From an uncultured Clostridia bacterium (GTDB taxonomy: Bacteria; Bacillota; Clostridia; Oscillospirales; Ruminococcaceae): 64,000 nt of DNA. The stretch spans positions 1-64,000 of the forward strand of contig CAMVNQ010000005.1 of assembly GCA_947168885.1 (NCBI GenBank). Direction: 5' to 3'. Numbering within the stretch: position 1 is the stretch's first letter; each line of letters begins with the position of its first letter. The position numbers and the translations under genes were made by a program. The notes below the pieces were generated by a model, which saw only the letters and a program-made list of their open reading frames with translations, was not told the origin of the DNA and did no database searches. This document shows, in pieces, positions 35,270 through 52,183 of this stretch.

Positions 35270-35716
35270 ATGACAACGATCACAGTAACCGAAGAAGTTT
35301 CGATAATCACATTCGCCAATATCCCCTATGACAGCGAAAGCAGCTTTATTTGCAGTGTTTTCTCGGCTGCGGCAAGAGAGAATGTCATTATAGATATGAT
35401 CTCAAAGGCTCCGGTTTCGGCAGAGAGCACTTCTATAGGATTTACGTTCTCCGACAGCGATATGCCGAAAATACTTAAAGTATCAAACGAAGTAAAACCT
35501 GCCAAACCGCCGATGATAAACTCCGGAAACGTGAAATTTCTTATCAAGTCGGCTGAGATGGTAGAAGGCGTAGGCTTTGCGGAGAAGGTCTTCAAAGCAC
35601 TCGCAAATGCTAAAGCAAATCCTATACTCATAACCACAGCACTCGACGAAATATCTGTTGTAGTCCGCGAAAGCGACAGTACCGATTTTGATTCCGAACT
35701 TCGCAAAATGTTCTGA
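35270..35716 (+). CDS. Stand-alone tandem ACT-domain protein (LysC regulatory-domain-like)
   Basis: 148 residues with no kinase domain. The first ACT-like unit (about 5-70) reads VSIITFANIP, SVFSAAARENVIIDMIS, SIGFTFSDSDMPKIL. The second (about 85-148) reads VKFLIKSAEMVEGVGFAEKVFKALANAKANPILITTALDEISVVV. The order and spacing match the allosteric C-terminal domain of aspartokinase LysC, where GV-A-KVF-AL and IS-SVV contact lysine or threonine. It is the last gene of the lysine operon, 20 nt after dapB, with an SD (GAAAGGA). Probably an amino-acid-sensing partner; partner unknown. Confidence 0.75.
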   Translation: MTTITVTEEVSIITFANIPYDSESSFICSVFSAAARENVIIDMISKAPVSAESTSIGFTFSDSDMPKILKVSNEVKPAKPPMINSGNVKFLIKSAEMVEGVGFAEKVFKALANAKANPILITTALDEISVVVRESDSTDFDSELRKMF

Positions 35717-35760
35717 GGTATGCGTCCCGACTCCTCTCTTTTCAAATTGCTTAGATTGTA

Positions 35761-35800
35761 AAAAAATCCGCCTCTTGAGAGAATGTTCTCAAGAGGCGTT
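35761..35800. terminator. Terminator shared by lysine operon and GNAT gene
   Basis: A 12-bp stem (35769-35780 with 35787-35798). On the minus strand it is followed by a long T-run (35766-35761); on plus only by TTATTTAT. It overlaps the last codons of the minus-strand GNAT gene. Confidence 0.75.
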
Positions 35801-36283
35801 ATTTATGTATGCTATTTCACGAACATCTTTACCGCCGATGTTGTCATCAAGCACTTCCCCGCTGTTCACAAATCCAAGATGCTCATAGAATTGTCGTGCG
35901 TTCATATTTTCTTCAAGCACCCACAGAATGATCTTTTTGTATCCGAGTTTTTTCAGCTCGAAAATCGCTTTTTCAACCAACTTGCGTCCGTAACCATTTC
36001 CGGTGTATTCCGGAAGCAGATATACAGACACGATCTCGCCGTATCCCGCGAATTTCTCCCATCGCGAAGTACAGAAAGCCGTCGTCCCTACAATAATACC
36101 CTTGTCAATAAGAACGAGGCTGTTCATACCGGGCTTATTTATGCTCTTTGCCCAGCGTCCTTCCGGTATGCCGTCAAGGTACGACTGCGGAATAATGCCT
36201 TTGTATGCGTGTTTCCAGCTCTGTTCATATACACTGCTGACCTGCATCATATCATCGTCGTCAGTAAGATACCTTATTACCAT
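35789..36283 (-). CDS. GNAT family N-acetyltransferase
   Basis: 164 residues with the GNAT fold: SVYEQSWKHAYKGIIP near the N-terminus, the central strand GEIVSVYLLPEYTGNGYGRKLVEKA (acetyl-CoA pyrophosphate loop about 95-108) and the C-terminal NARQFYEHLGF. Transfers acetyl from acetyl-CoA to an amine that cannot be named from sequence. Begins one base after the stop of the oxidoreductase gene, so they are coupled. Its 3' end lies inside the terminator stem. Confidence 0.85.
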   Translation of the reverse strand: MVIRYLTDDDDMMQVSSVYEQSWKHAYKGIIPQSYLDGIPEGRWAKSINKPGMNSLVLIDKGIIVGTTAFCTSRWEKFAGYGEIVSVYLLPEYTGNGYGRKLVEKAIFELKKLGYKKIILWVLEENMNARQFYEHLGFVNSGEVLDDNIGGKDVREIAYINNAS

Positions 36284-36284
36284 A

Positions 36285-37526
36285 TCACTTTGCCTTATCT
36301 TTGTGTTCTTTTAGACTTTTAAGATACTCGTCCATTGTGTTTGCGACCTGTTTTGAATAATTAACAGCTTCAACGACCGTTCTTGCACCGAGAACAACAT
36401 CTCCGGCTGCAAAGATACCGTCGCGGGTCGTCTTTCCATAGGTGTTCGTGACAAGAAGACCCTTGTCGTTTATATCAAGTCCCGTTGTACTCGAAACTAT
36501 TCTGTTTCGCGGACCCTGTGACACAGCGATTATTGTCGATGTAGCCGGATAGAACGTTTCTGTTCCCTCTATTTGTACACGCTTACCCTCGCTGTTTTTT
36601 TCGCACTTTATAAATACTGTACCGTCATCGGTTATCTCTACCGGTTCGACACCGGTTACGAACTCAACACCGTCATATTTTGCATATTCTATCTCGCTTA
36701 AAGCTGCTGCCATATGCTCAGAGCGCGAAAATACCGTTACCCTCTTGCAGCCATGCCGCAGAGCTGTTCTCGCAACATCCATTGCAGAATTTCCTGCACC
36801 AATAACATTGACGCTTTCACCGAGAGTGAACACATCGGGGTTTGTAAGATAGTTGATAGCGTAATGTACGTTTCCAAGGCTCTCACCCTTTATGCGAAGC
36901 GTATTCGGTCTCCAGACACCTGTACCGATGAATACTGCACTGTATCCGTCACGGAACATATCATCGACCGTTATTGTAATGCCAATAGCGGTGTTAGGCC
37001 GTATCTTTATTCCGAGAGCGAGAAGGTACTTCTTATACCTTTCTATGAACTGCTTCGGAAGTCTGAACTCCGGTATTCCGTATCGAAGTACACCGCCGAT
37101 CTTTTCGCGTGACTCGAATATTGTTATGTCATATCCGCGTCTTGCAAGGATTATCGCGATAGTGATGCCTGCGGGACCGCCGCCGATAACTCCGACGCGC
37201 TGACCCTTTTCTTCGGTCTCACCGACTTCAAGCTTGTCGAAATAACTATCGCTGATATAGTGCTCAATACTGCTGAAATGAACGGGTGTGCTTTTTACTC
37301 CGAGGACACAGTGACCCTCGCACTGATTGTCGTGATTGCATATCAGAGAACATATTACGCTCAGAGGATTGTTTTCGAAAAGCATACGACCTGCCTCATC
37401 AATATCCCCATTGAGAAACGTGCTTATAACATCGGGGATCTGTGTACCAATAGGACAGCCCTTTACGCACATCGGATTTTTGCAGTTGAGACATCTTCGC
37501 GCCTCGGTGATTATATTAAATGCCAT
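36285..37526 (-). CDS. FeS/FAD oxidoreductase, GltD/NADPH glutamate synthase small-subunit type
   Basis: 413 residues. The N-terminal FeS module has Cys12, 15, 20, 24 (CLNCKNPMCVKGC) and Cys59, 63, 69, 73 (CSLICNHDNQCEGHC). It is followed by FAD-binding GVIGGGPAGI (about 110-119) and a second nucleotide motif GAGNSAMDVA near 240, then the FAD closing FAAGDVVLG. This is the GltD/SudA/NfnB scaffold that passes electrons from NAD(P)H. A free-standing version may be a ferredoxin-NADP reductase or glutamate synthase; no large subunit is adjacent. SD AAAGGGTG. Confidence 0.85.
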   Translation of the reverse strand: MAFNIITEARRCLNCKNPMCVKGCPIGTQIPDVISTFLNGDIDEAGRMLFENNPLSVICSLICNHDNQCEGHCVLGVKSTPVHFSSIEHYISDSYFDKLEVGETEEKGQRVGVIGGGPAGITIAIILARRGYDITIFESREKIGGVLRYGIPEFRLPKQFIERYKKYLLALGIKIRPNTAIGITITVDDMFRDGYSAVFIGTGVWRPNTLRIKGESLGNVHYAINYLTNPDVFTLGESVNVIGAGNSAMDVARTALRHGCKRVTVFSRSEHMAAALSEIEYAKYDGVEFVTGVEPVEITDDGTVFIKCEKNSEGKRVQIEGTETFYPATSTIIAVSQGPRNRIVSSTTGLDINDKGLLVTNTYGKTTRDGIFAAGDVVLGARTVVEAVNYSKQVANTMDEYLKSLKEHKDKAK

Positions 37527-37553
37527 CTGACTATCACCCTTTCGATCTTCTAT

Positions 37554-38369
37554 TCAATAGGTTGCTTCTCCATTAATGACCGTTCCATCAAGCGTCTCGC
37601 CTGTTGTTGCGATATATTTTGTGCAAGGTGTTCCGTCAACCGCTTCACCCTGATTGAACTCTCCTTCAATTGTTTCTATATCTCCATTTTCATAAGTTGT
37701 GACAAGCTTTCCGTGTCCTTGCTTATTTTCGTTTACAACTATTCCTTCAAAGTCTTCTTTATATCCATTAATTTCTTCATAATGTGAAATATAATTTCCA
37801 TTGACCTGACCGTCGACATAATCACAGTTTATTACAAGCGAATAATCCGTATATATAAATTCATCTTTACCCTTACCATTTAATAAACCACCGGTAAACG
37901 TGCCTTCTTGAGTATATGAAATAAAACCTTTCATATCCTCCGACACTTCAGTGCTTTCGGTAGGTGTTATACAAATCGTCCCTTCTCCTTCAAGATAACC
38001 GTTTACAAAAGTACCTTTATATACAGTAAGATAGTTTTTGGTATTTAAATATGTCATCTCGCCCTTTAACGTTGTCGCACCAAATTCACCGGTCATCTCG
38101 ACATTCAGACCGTCCTCAAGTGTATATGTGAATTTACCATTTCCGGCTGGGTGATTTCCTCGCCATTCGCCGGTATAAAGCCCCTTATATCCGTTACTAA
38201 AAGTATATTCCTTATCGGTGACGTTAAATGTCACAAACGAATTGATGAACAGAAACGCAAGAACGCCGGCAAGGACAAAAAAGACGATCAATAGAATAAT
38301 AAGACTTAAATGCGACTTTTTTGTCTTTTTTTCAGATGTATCAACCTCGTTAACGAACTCATTTTCCAT
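37554..38369 (-). CDS. MORN-repeat membrane protein
   Basis: 271 residues from the ATG at 38369 (AAAAGG upstream); the frame stays open 41 codons further, but those lie in the palindromic element. A Lys-rich cytoplasmic head (MENEFVNEVDTSEKKTKK), one membrane helix (about 23-46, LIILLIVFFVLAGVLAFLFI), then about six degenerate MORN-type repeats such as YKGTFVNGYLEGEGTI and GTFTGGLLNGKGK. MORN repeats form an elongated beta sheet that binds lipids or proteins. The domain should lie outside the cell. Partner unknown. Confidence 0.78.
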   Translation of the reverse strand: MENEFVNEVDTSEKKTKKSHLSLIILLIVFFVLAGVLAFLFINSFVTFNVTDKEYTFSNGYKGLYTGEWRGNHPAGNGKFTYTLEDGLNVEMTGEFGATTLKGEMTYLNTKNYLTVYKGTFVNGYLEGEGTICITPTESTEVSEDMKGFISYTQEGTFTGGLLNGKGKDEFIYTDYSLVINCDYVDGQVNGNYISHYEEINGYKEDFEGIVVNENKQGHGKLVTTYENGDIETIEGEFNQGEAVDGTPCTKYIATTGETLDGTVINGEATY

Positions 38370-38400
38370 GTTATACCTTTTTTCCCATAATTCGACATAA

Positions 38401-38505
38401 AAATATCGCATACCCCCGTCGGCATTAAGGACAACGTTCTCGGGTAAACCGATAACGGTCTGCCGAAAGCGGGGGACTCCCTGTGTCAACAAGTATGCGG
38501 TATTT
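38401..38505. repeat. Palindromic element upstream of MORN gene
   Basis: An outer inverted repeat pairs 38401-38413 with 38493-38505 (12 of 13). Nested inside, CCCCCG near 38413-38418 pairs with 38470-38475, and TCGGCA (38419-38424) with TGCCGA (38461-38466); a small hairpin lies at the centre. It resembles a small mobile palindrome or a structured leader for the minus-strand gene. Confidence 0.6.
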
Positions 38506-38516
38506 ACTTAATATTT

Positions 38517-38540
38517 TCATCCCCCTTTTCAGGGGGATGA
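38517..38540. repeat. C5/G5 perfect hairpin
   Basis: TCATCCCCC (38517-38525) pairs with GGGGGATGA (38532-38540) around TTTTCA. No T-run on either strand. It is similar in style to the hairpin at 12912-12939, which also borders a structured element. Confidence 0.7.
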
Positions 38541-38592
38541 AAGAAGTTAAACTATATTATCATCGCTTCACTCTGAAATGAGAAGCAACGAC

Positions 38593-38640
38593 TATTCCGC
38601 TGTACAATGTAACAGACGGAATACAATTCGAGAGTCTCGG
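38593..38640 (-). other. Hairpins downstream of tuf
   Basis: TATTCCG (38593-38599) pairs with CGGAATA (38617-38623), extended inside by CTGT/ACAG; a second small stem CGAGA/TCTCG (near 38629-38639) follows the tuf stop. No T-run is obvious, so termination here is uncertain. Confidence 0.4.
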
Positions 38641-38641
38641 A

Positions 38642-39844
38642 TTATTCGTTGATCTTTGTTACAACGCCGGAACCTACTGTTCTACCACCCTCACGGATAG
38701 CGAAACGAAGACCTTCTTCGATAGCGATAGGAGTGATGAGCTCAACATCCATTGTTACGTTATCGCCGGGGATGCACATTTCCTTATCAGCAGGAAGTGT
38801 GATAACGCCTGTAACGTCTGTTGTTCTGAAGAAGAACTGCGGTCTGTAGTTAGAGAAGAAAGGTGTGTGACGACCGCCCTCTTCCTTCTTAAGAACGTAA
38901 ACCTGACCGGAGAACTTTGTGTGCGGGTGAATGGAACCGGGCTTGCAGAGAACCTGACCACGCTCGATTTCACTTCTCTGGATACCACGGAGAAGAGCAC
39001 CGATGTTATCGCCTGCCTCAGCGTAATCGAGGATCTTACGGAACATCTCGATACCTGTTACAACAGTGGACTTGGGCTCATCTGTAAGACCTGTGATCTC
39101 AACTGTATCGTTGGTCTTGAGGATACCACGCTCTACACGACCTGTAGCAACTGTTCCACGACCTGTGATTGTCATTGTGTCCTCAACAGGCATAAGGAAA
39201 GGAAGATCAGCCTTACGGTCAGGAGTCGGGATATAGCTGTCAACTGCGTCCATGAGTTCGAGGATGCACTTGTACTCGGGAGCGTTGATGTCCTGGCTTG
39301 CGCAGTCAAGAGCTACCTTAGCGGAACCGCGGATAACAGGAATATCATCACCCGGGAAATCGTTCTTGGAAAGAACGTCACGGATATCCATCTCAACGAG
39401 GTCGAGAAGCTCGGGATCGTCAACGTCATCGCACTTGTTGATGAATACAACCATTGCGGGAACGCCAACCTGGTGAGCAAGAAGGATATGCTCTCTTGTC
39501 TGAGCCATAGGGCCGTCTGTACCAGCAACAACGAGGATAGCGCCATCCATCTGAGCTGCACCTGTGATCATGTTCTTGATGTAGTCAGCATGGCCGGGGC
39601 AGTCAACGTGTGCGTAGTGACGATTGTCTGTCTCGTACTCAACGTGAGCTGTGTTGATCGTGATACCACGCTCTCTCTCCTCGGGAGCCTTATCGATCAT
39701 GTCGTAAGCTTCAAACTTAGCCTGACCCTTAAGAGCAAGTACCTTAGTGATAGCTGCTGTAAGAGTTGTCTTACCATGGTCAACGTGACCGATGGTACCG
39801 ATGTTTACATGGGGTTTGGTTCGGTTAAAATGTTCCTTAGCCAT
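38642..39844 (-). CDS. tuf: Elongation factor Tu
   Basis: 400 residues. GTPase that delivers aminoacyl-tRNA to the ribosome. [10 protein letters not shown] (P-loop), [16 protein letters not shown] and the C-terminal beta-barrel domains II and III are all present and full length. Strong SD (AGGAGGAATT). Its own predicted promoter lies in the 103-nt gap after fusA, allowing expression beyond that of the str operon. No second copy in the window. Confidence 0.98.
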   Translation of the reverse strand: MAKEHFNRTKPHVNIGTIGHVDHGKTTLTAAITKVLALKGQAKFEAYDMIDKAPEERERGITINTAHVEYETDNRHYAHVDCPGHADYIKNMITGAAQMDGAILVVAGTDGPMAQTREHILLAHQVGVPAMVVFINKCDDVDDPELLDLVEMDIRDVLSKNDFPGDDIPVIRGSAKVALDCASQDINAPEYKCILELMDAVDSYIPTPDRKADLPFLMPVEDTMTITGRGTVATGRVERGILKTNDTVEITGLTDEPKSTVVTGIEMFRKILDYAEAGDNIGALLRGIQRSEIERGQVLCKPGSIHPHTKFSGQVYVLKKEEGGRHTPFFSNYRPQFFFRTTDVTGVITLPADKEMCIPGDNVTMDVELITPIAIEEGLRFAIREGGRTVGSGVVTKINE

Positions 39845-39895
39845 TGTTAATTCCTCCTAATAATTACCGGTAATTTCAAAAAATACCATAGGTAT

Positions 39896-39924
39896 ATTGT
39901 ACCAAAAATCTTATGAAATTACAA
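39896..39924 (-). promoter_or_regulatory. Predicted internal promoter of tuf
   Basis: Minus strand TTGTAA (39924-39919), a 17-bp spacer ending in TGG, then TACAAT (39901-39896): an extended -10 promoter between fusA and tuf. Confidence 0.6.
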
Positions 39925-39947
39925 GTGTTTTTTGAAAATTTTTTAAA

Positions 39948-42026
39948 TTATTCCTTGGTTCTCTTGCTTACGATGTTATCAGCGATATTCTTCGGTACCT
40001 GAACGTAGCTGTTGGGCTCCATTACATACTGACCACGACCCTGTGTCTTGGAACGAAGATCGTTGGAATATCCGAACATCTCAGAAAGCGGAACAAGTGC
40101 ATTGATCTGCTTAACACCGTTTCTGTCATCCATACCCTGAATGGTTCCTCTTCTGGAGCTTAAGTCGCCGATAACGTCGCCCATGTACTCCTCAGGAACG
40201 ATTACGACAACCTTCATGATAGGTTCGAGAATTACGGGGTTAGCTTTCTTGCAGGCTTCCTTGATAGCCATGGAACCTGCGATCTTGAACGCCATTTCGG
40301 ACGAATCGACTTCATGGTACGAACCGTCGTAAAGCGTTACCTTAAGGTCAACTACGGGGTAGCCGGCCATTACACCGGCCTGCATTGCACCCTGGATACC
40401 TGCATCAACTGCGGGGATATACTCCTTCGGGATAGCACCGCCGACAACGGCATTAATGAACTCGTAGCCCTTACCGGACTCGTTCGGCTCAACTTTGAGC
40501 TTAACGTGACCGTACTGACCTTTACCACCGGACTGACGAGCATACTTTGTATCAACGTCTGTTGCGGTAGTGATAGTTTCCTTGTAAGCAACCTGCGGAG
40601 CACCGACATTTGCTTCTACCTTGAACTCACGGAGAAGTCTGTCAACGATGATCTCAAGGTGAAGCTCACCCATACCTGCGATGATCGTCTGACCTGTCTC
40701 GGAATCTGTCCATGTTTTGAATGTCGGGTCTTCTTCTGCAAGCTTTGCAAGTGCGAGTGCCATTTTTTCCTGACCTGCCTTGGTCTTGGGCTCAATAGCC
40801 AGATCGATAACAGGATCCGGGAATTCCATGGACTCGAGTATGATCGGGTGTTCCTCATCACAGAGGGTATCACCTGTAGTAGTGTTCTTTACACCTACTG
40901 CCGCAGCGATATCGCCGCAGTAGCAAACTTCAAGATCCTGTCTGTGGTTAGCGTGCATCTGAAGGATACGACCCATACGCTCCTTCTTGTCCTTTGTAGC
41001 GTTGAGTACGCTTGCACCTGCCTCAACAACACCCGAATATACGCGGAAGTAGCAAATCTTACCTACGAACGGGTCTGTTGCGATCTTGAATGCGAGTGCG
41101 GAGAACGGCTCGTTGTCGCCCGCGCGTCTCTCTTCCTCTTCACCTGTTTCGGGGTTTGTACCCTTGATAGGCGGGATGTCAAGAGGCGACGGCATATAGT
41201 CAACAACAGCGTCAAGGAGCTTCTGAACGCCCTTGTTTCTGTACGAAGTACCGCAAGTTACCGGCACCATATCGTTGGCTATACATGCCTTTCTTATGCA
41301 CTTCTTGATCTCCTCGACAGTGATCTCCTCACCTTCGAGGTACTTATTCATTATTTCTTCGTCCTGCTCGGAAACAGCTTCGAGAAGTTCAGTTCTGTAC
41401 TTATCTGCGAGCTCTTTCATATCGGCAGGTATCTCTTCGACTCTCATATCCTTGCCGAGGTCATCATAGTAGATGTCCGCGTTCATTTCAACGAGGTCAA
41501 TGATTCCTCTGAACGTATCTTCCGATCCGATAGGAAGCTGGATCGGTACTGCGTTACACTTGAGACGATCCTTCATCATCTTTACAACGTTGTAGAAGTC
41601 TGCGCCCATGATATCCATCTTGTTGACATAAGCCATTCTCGGTACCTTGTACTTGTCTGCCTGATGCCAAACGGTTTCGGACTGGGGCTCAACGCCGCCC
41701 TTTGCGCAGAATACTGTAACGGAACCGTCAAGTACTCTGAGGGAACGCTCAACTTCGACTGTGAAGTCAACGTGTCCGGGGGTGTCGATGATGTTGATTC
41801 TGTGCTGCTTCCAGTAAGCTGTTGTCGCAGCGGATGTGATGGTTATACCTCTCTCCTGTTCCTGCGCCATCCAGTCCATGGTAGCGGAGCCATCGTGTGT
41901 CTCACCTATCTTGTGGTTAATACCTGTGTAGTAAAGAATACGTTCGGTGGTAGTTGTCTTTCCGGCATCGATATGAGCCATAATACCTATATTACGGGTC
42001 ATTTCGAGCGTTACGTCTCTTGCCAT
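39948..42026 (-). CDS. fusA: Elongation factor G
   Basis: 692 residues, standard EF-G length. GTPase that drives translocation on the ribosome. [19 protein letters not shown] (P-loop), [12 protein letters not shown], and domains II-V including the [10 protein letters not shown] and [10 protein letters not shown] segments are all present. Located between rpsG (18 nt upstream) and tuf in the usual str operon order. Confidence 0.98.
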   Translation of the reverse strand: MARDVTLEMTRNIGIMAHIDAGKTTTTERILYYTGINHKIGETHDGSATMDWMAQEQERGITITSAATTAYWKQHRINIIDTPGHVDFTVEVERSLRVLDGSVTVFCAKGGVEPQSETVWHQADKYKVPRMAYVNKMDIMGADFYNVVKMMKDRLKCNAVPIQLPIGSEDTFRGIIDLVEMNADIYYDDLGKDMRVEEIPADMKELADKYRTELLEAVSEQDEEIMNKYLEGEEITVEEIKKCIRKACIANDMVPVTCGTSYRNKGVQKLLDAVVDYMPSPLDIPPIKGTNPETGEEEERRAGDNEPFSALAFKIATDPFVGKICYFRVYSGVVEAGASVLNATKDKKERMGRILQMHANHRQDLEVCYCGDIAAAVGVKNTTTGDTLCDEEHPIILESMEFPDPVIDLAIEPKTKAGQEKMALALAKLAEEDPTFKTWTDSETGQTIIAGMGELHLEIIVDRLLREFKVEANVGAPQVAYKETITTATDVDTKYARQSGGKGQYGHVKLKVEPNESGKGYEFINAVVGGAIPKEYIPAVDAGIQGAMQAGVMAGYPVVDLKVTLYDGSYHEVDSSEMAFKIAGSMAIKEACKKANPVILEPIMKVVVIVPEEYMGDVIGDLSSRRGTIQGMDDRNGVKQINALVPLSEMFGYSNDLRSKTQGRGQYVMEPNSYVQVPKNIADNIVSKRTKE

Positions 42027-42044
42027 ATTTCCTCCGTTCTCACC

Positions 42045-42515
42045 TTACCACTTGTAATGAGCGAATGCCTTGTTGGCTTCAGCCATTCTGTGGGTATCGT
42101 CGCGCTTCTTGCACGAACCGCCCTGTCCGTTAAGGGCGTCAAGGATCTCGTTTGCGAGTCTTTCCTTCATTGTCTTTTCGTTTCTGGCTCTGCTGTATGT
42201 GGTGATCCATCTGAGTCCTAAAGTTCTGCGTCTCTCGGGACGAACCTCCATAGGAACCTGATATGTCGCACCGCCGACACGGCGAGCCTTGACTTCGAGC
42301 TGAGGCATGATGTTCTCCATTGCCTCTTCAAATGCTTCAAGGGGCTCCTTGCCTGTCTTCTCGCCTACGATCTCAAACGCGCCGTAAACGATCTTCTGGG
42401 CAACACCCTTCTTGCCGTCGAGCATGATGTTATTGATAAGTCTTGTAACCAGTTCCGAATTGTAAAGCGGATCCGGCAGTACATCACGCTTGGGTACATT
42501 ACCTCTTCTTGGCAC
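42045..42515 (-). CDS. rpsG: 30S ribosomal protein S7
   Basis: 156 residues from the GTG at 42515, giving the canonical opening [19 protein letters not shown] after the start Met. GGAGGG lies just upstream of this GTG, whereas an ATG six codons earlier lacks an SD and would give a non-standard extension. S7 nucleates 30S head assembly and binds tRNA in the E site. In E. coli, S7 represses its own operon through the rpsL-rpsG intercistronic mRNA; the gap here is 176 nt. Confidence 0.97.
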   Translation of the reverse strand: MPRRGNVPKRDVLPDPLYNSELVTRLINNIMLDGKKGVAQKIVYGAFEIVGEKTGKEPLEAFEEAMENIMPQLEVKARRVGGATYQVPMEVRPERRRTLGLRWITTYSRARNEKTMKERLANEILDALNGQGGSCKKRDDTHRMAEANKAFAHYKW

Positions 42516-42691
42516 TTTACTTCCCTCCTTCATAAATTTGCGCAGCTTTTCTGTTGCTGCAAAACGAATTCATCGGTACTCGAAAGCGTACTTGTCCGCT
42601 TTTAAGCAGCGGACGGATGCTCCCGCCTGCCATTCCGAGGCACTATATTATATAATAACCTCAAATGGGGCGATTTGCTGATAAGTTACGC
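42516..42691 (-). other. rpsL-rpsG intercistronic leader with hairpins
   Basis: A 176-nt untranslated stretch, long for this operon. It holds inverted repeats such as TCCGCT (42595-42600)/AGCGGA (42608-42613) and GCAGC/GCTGC near 42542-42560. A TATAAT-like hexamer near 42645-42655 lacks a good -35. Could be a ribosomal-protein autoregulatory site, as known for S7 in E. coli. Confidence 0.4.
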
Positions 42692-43114
42692 TTACTTCTT
42701 ACCTGCCTTCGGACGCTTAGCGCCGTACTTCGATCTTCCCTGCATTCTTCCGTCAACACCCTGTGCATCGAGAGTTCCGCGCACGATATGATAACGTACA
42801 CCAGGGAGGTCCTTAACACGTCCGCCTCTGATGAGGACAACGCTGTGCTCCTGGAGCTTGTGTCCGATACCGGGGATATAAGCTGTAACTTCGTAACCGT
42901 TGGAAAGTCTTACTCTGGCTACCTTACGCATAGCGGAGTTAGGCTTCTTAGGGGTAGCAGTTCTTACTGCTGTGCAGACTCCTCTCTTCTGGGGAGCAGT
43001 TACATCTGTGGGAGACTTCTTTAAAGTGTTGAGACCCTTTAAAAGTGCAGGAGACTTCGACTTCTTTACAGAAACCTCTCTTCCCTTTCTTACAAGCTGG
43101 TTAAAGGTTGGCAA
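42692..43114 (-). CDS. rpsL: 30S ribosomal protein S12
   Basis: 140 residues beginning [13 protein letters not shown]12 lies at the decoding centre and controls accuracy. The [10 protein letters not shown] loop carries the wild-type Lys associated with streptomycin sensitivity, as does the [17 protein letters not shown] loop with an unmodified KDLPG. First gene of the str operon, with a promoter nested in the rpoC terminator. Confidence 0.98.
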   Translation of the reverse strand: MPTFNQLVRKGREVSVKKSKSPALLKGLNTLKKSPTDVTAPQKRGVCTAVRTATPKKPNSAMRKVARVRLSNGYEVTAYIPGIGHKLQEHSVVLIRGGRVKDLPGVRYHIVRGTLDAQGVDGRMQGRSKYGAKRPKAGKK

Positions 43115-43169
43115 TTCTTTTCACCTCCAATGAAATATTTTACGGTACATATAGTCCGCAATAGTAATT

Positions 43170-43198
43170 ATTATACACAAAAATGCCCGAAAAGTCAA
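43170..43198 (-). promoter_or_regulatory. Predicted str operon promoter (rpsL)
   Basis: Wait-free reading of the minus strand gives TTGACT (43198-43193), a 17-bp spacer and TATAAT (43175-43170). The -35 lies inside the loop of the hairpin at 43181-43213. The downstream gene on this strand is rpoC, whose start is not here; transcription from this site runs toward lower coordinates, into rpsL. Confidence 0.7.
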
Positions 43199-43213
43199 GC
43201 TTAACGGGCATTT
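43176..43213 (-). terminator. Terminator-like hairpin between rpoC and rpsL
   Basis: AAATGCCCG (43181-43189) pairs with CGGGCATTT (43205-43213), with a T-run on the minus strand (43183-43179). It lies downstream of rpoC and upstream of rpsL, and overlaps the rpsL promoter. Confidence 0.8.
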
Positions 43214-43289
43214 CCATAAATTTTTGTAGATTTTTCCTGTTTGAGATAAATGCACGCAGAGTTTTTGTGCATTTTAACAACATCAATTC

Positions 43290-46826
<3,537 letters not shown>

Positions 46827-46893
46827 TTTCAAAAACCTCAATTTCTGTAAATTAGCGGTTTTCAGCCGCATATTCCGAATGATCTGTCACGAA

Positions 46894-50697
<3,804 letters not shown>

Positions 50698-50794
50698 TGG
50701 CTTAGATCACTCCTTATTTTTTTGAAAAATCGGCATAAAAACGCGCAAAAATTTTTCTGTTTCGGTTAGTATGACCATTATAATTCAGTATTTT

Positions 50795-50823
50795 ATTATA
50801 GCGCAAATCAAGGTAATTGTCAA
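50795..50823 (-). promoter_or_regulatory. Predicted promoter of rpoBC
   Basis: Minus strand TTGACA (50823-50818), a 17-bp spacer, TATAAT (50800-50795): full consensus. The leader to the ATG is about 90 nt. Confidence 0.85.
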
Positions 50824-51025
50824 GTAAAATTTTTACTTTTTTTAAAAATTTTTCACCCGTGCATATATAATATAAATAGTATATAATATTAATGTCGGTT
50901 TTGTACTGTTCCACAAACCGCGATATAATCGCTTGTTTATTCAAATTGCACAAATCAGGCATTATATCGTTGACAGAATTTTACAGCCAAATTTGCAAAA
51001 TCGTGTCAAAAAATTGTCAAAGTAC

Positions 51026-51054
51026 TTGATATTTAAAGACATTTACTGTATAAT
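51026..51054 (+). promoter_or_regulatory. Predicted promoter of gap
   Basis: TTGATA (51026-51031), a 17-bp spacer, TATAAT (51049-51054). The leader of about 70 nt contains a small hairpin. Confidence 0.8.
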
Positions 51055-51131
51055 ATTATGGTAAGATACAGGTGCCGGACTCCGGCAGTATGTACTGACA
51101 GAATAATTCAATTTTCAGGAGGAATCTCACA

Positions 51132-52169
51132 ATGGCAGTTAAAGTTGCAATCAATGGTTTCGGTCGTATCGGTCGTCTCGCTTTCAGACAGATGTTCGAC
51201 GCAGCGGGTTATGAGATAGTTGCTATCAACGATCTTACTAAGCCCTCTATGCTCGCTCACCTTCTCAAGTACGATACCGCACAGGGCGGTTACTGCGGCA
51301 AGATAGGCGAAGGCAAGCACACAGTTACAGCTGATGACGAAGCAGGTACTATCACAGTTGACGGCAAGACATTAAAGATCTACGCAGAAAAGGACGCTAA
51401 GGATTGTCCTTGGGGTCAGCTCGGCGTTGACGTTGTTCTCGAGTGCACAGGTTTCTACTGCTCGAAGGATAAGTCCCAGGCTCACATCGATGCAGGCGCT
51501 AAGAAGGTAGTTATCTCCGCTCCGGCAGGCAACGACCTCAAGACTATCGTATTCTCCGTAAACGAGAAGACACTTACAGCAGATGACAAGATCATCTCCG
51601 CTGCTTCCTGCACAACAAACTGCCTCGCTCCTATGGCTAAGGCTCTTAACGATTATGCTCCTATCCAGAGCGGTATCATGAGCACTATCCATGCTTACAC
51701 AGGCGACCAGATGATCCTTGACGGTCCTCACAGAAAGGGCGACCTCAGAAGAGCAAGAGCAGGCGCTGCTAACATCGTTCCTAACAGCACAGGCGCAGCT
51801 AAGGCTATCGGCCTTGTTATCCCTGAACTCAACGGCAAGCTCATCGGTTCCGCACAGCGTGTTCCGGTTCCGACAGGTTCCACAACTATCCTCACAGCTG
51901 TTGTTAAGAAGGCTGGCGTTACCAAGGAAGACATCAACGCTGCTATGAAGGCTGCTGCTTCCGAGTCCTTCGGCTACAACGAGGATCAGATCGTTTCTTC
52001 CGACGTTATCGGTATGAGATACGGTTCCCTCTTCGATGCTACACAGACAATGGTTGCACAGATCGCTGACGACCTCTACGAGGTTCAGGTTGTTTCCTGG
52101 TACGACAACGAGAACTCTTACACATCCCAGATGGTAAGAACTATCAAGTACTTCGCAGAACTCAACTAA
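51132..52169 (+). CDS. gap: Glyceraldehyde-3-phosphate dehydrogenase
   Basis: 345 residues. Rossmann motif [14 protein letters not shown] (7-20) and the catalytic Cys160 in [12 protein letters not shown], with a C-terminal catalytic domain ending in [16 protein letters not shown]. Oxidises glyceraldehyde 3-phosphate with NAD and phosphate. AGGAGG SD. The gene stands alone between its own promoter and terminator, away from the pgk-tpiA-gpmA cluster. The codon choice is strongly biased, as in highly expressed genes. Confidence 0.98.
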   Translation: MAVKVAINGFGRIGRLAFRQMFDAAGYEIVAINDLTKPSMLAHLLKYDTAQGGYCGKIGEGKHTVTADDEAGTITVDGKTLKIYAEKDAKDCPWGQLGVDVVLECTGFYCSKDKSQAHIDAGAKKVVISAPAGNDLKTIVFSVNEKTLTADDKIISAASCTTNCLAPMAKALNDYAPIQSGIMSTIHAYTGDQMILDGPHRKGDLRRARAGAANIVPNSTGAAKAIGLVIPELNGKLIGSAQRVPVPTGSTTILTAVVKKAGVTKEDINAAMKAAASESFGYNEDQIVSSDVIGMRYGSLFDATQTMVAQIADDLYEVQVVSWYDNENSYTSQMVRTIKYFAELN

Positions 52170-52183
52170 TCGCTAATAAGCTG

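Larger units (their letters stand above)
50698..51131. other. Divergent intergenic region between rpoB and gap
   Basis: AT-rich, about 430 bases. It holds the rpoB promoter, the gap promoter and a small hairpin in the gap leader (TGCCGG at 51073-51078 with CCGGCA at 51082-51087). Between 50824 and 51025 I see nothing definable; short minus-strand frames there lack coding character. Confidence 0.65.

Noticed and set aside
38867-39850. 327-codon plus-strand frame opposite tuf
   Set aside because: Shadow of EF-Tu; same reasoning, with no independent signals.
40314-42221. 635-codon plus-strand frame opposite fusA
   Set aside because: Shadow of the EF-G gene; codon bias of a highly expressed gene leaves the antisense frame open.
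43170-43198. Reading the promoter inside the hairpin as driving rpoC
   Set aside because: rpoC lies at higher coordinates on the same strand, so transcription from here moves away from it and into rpsL.
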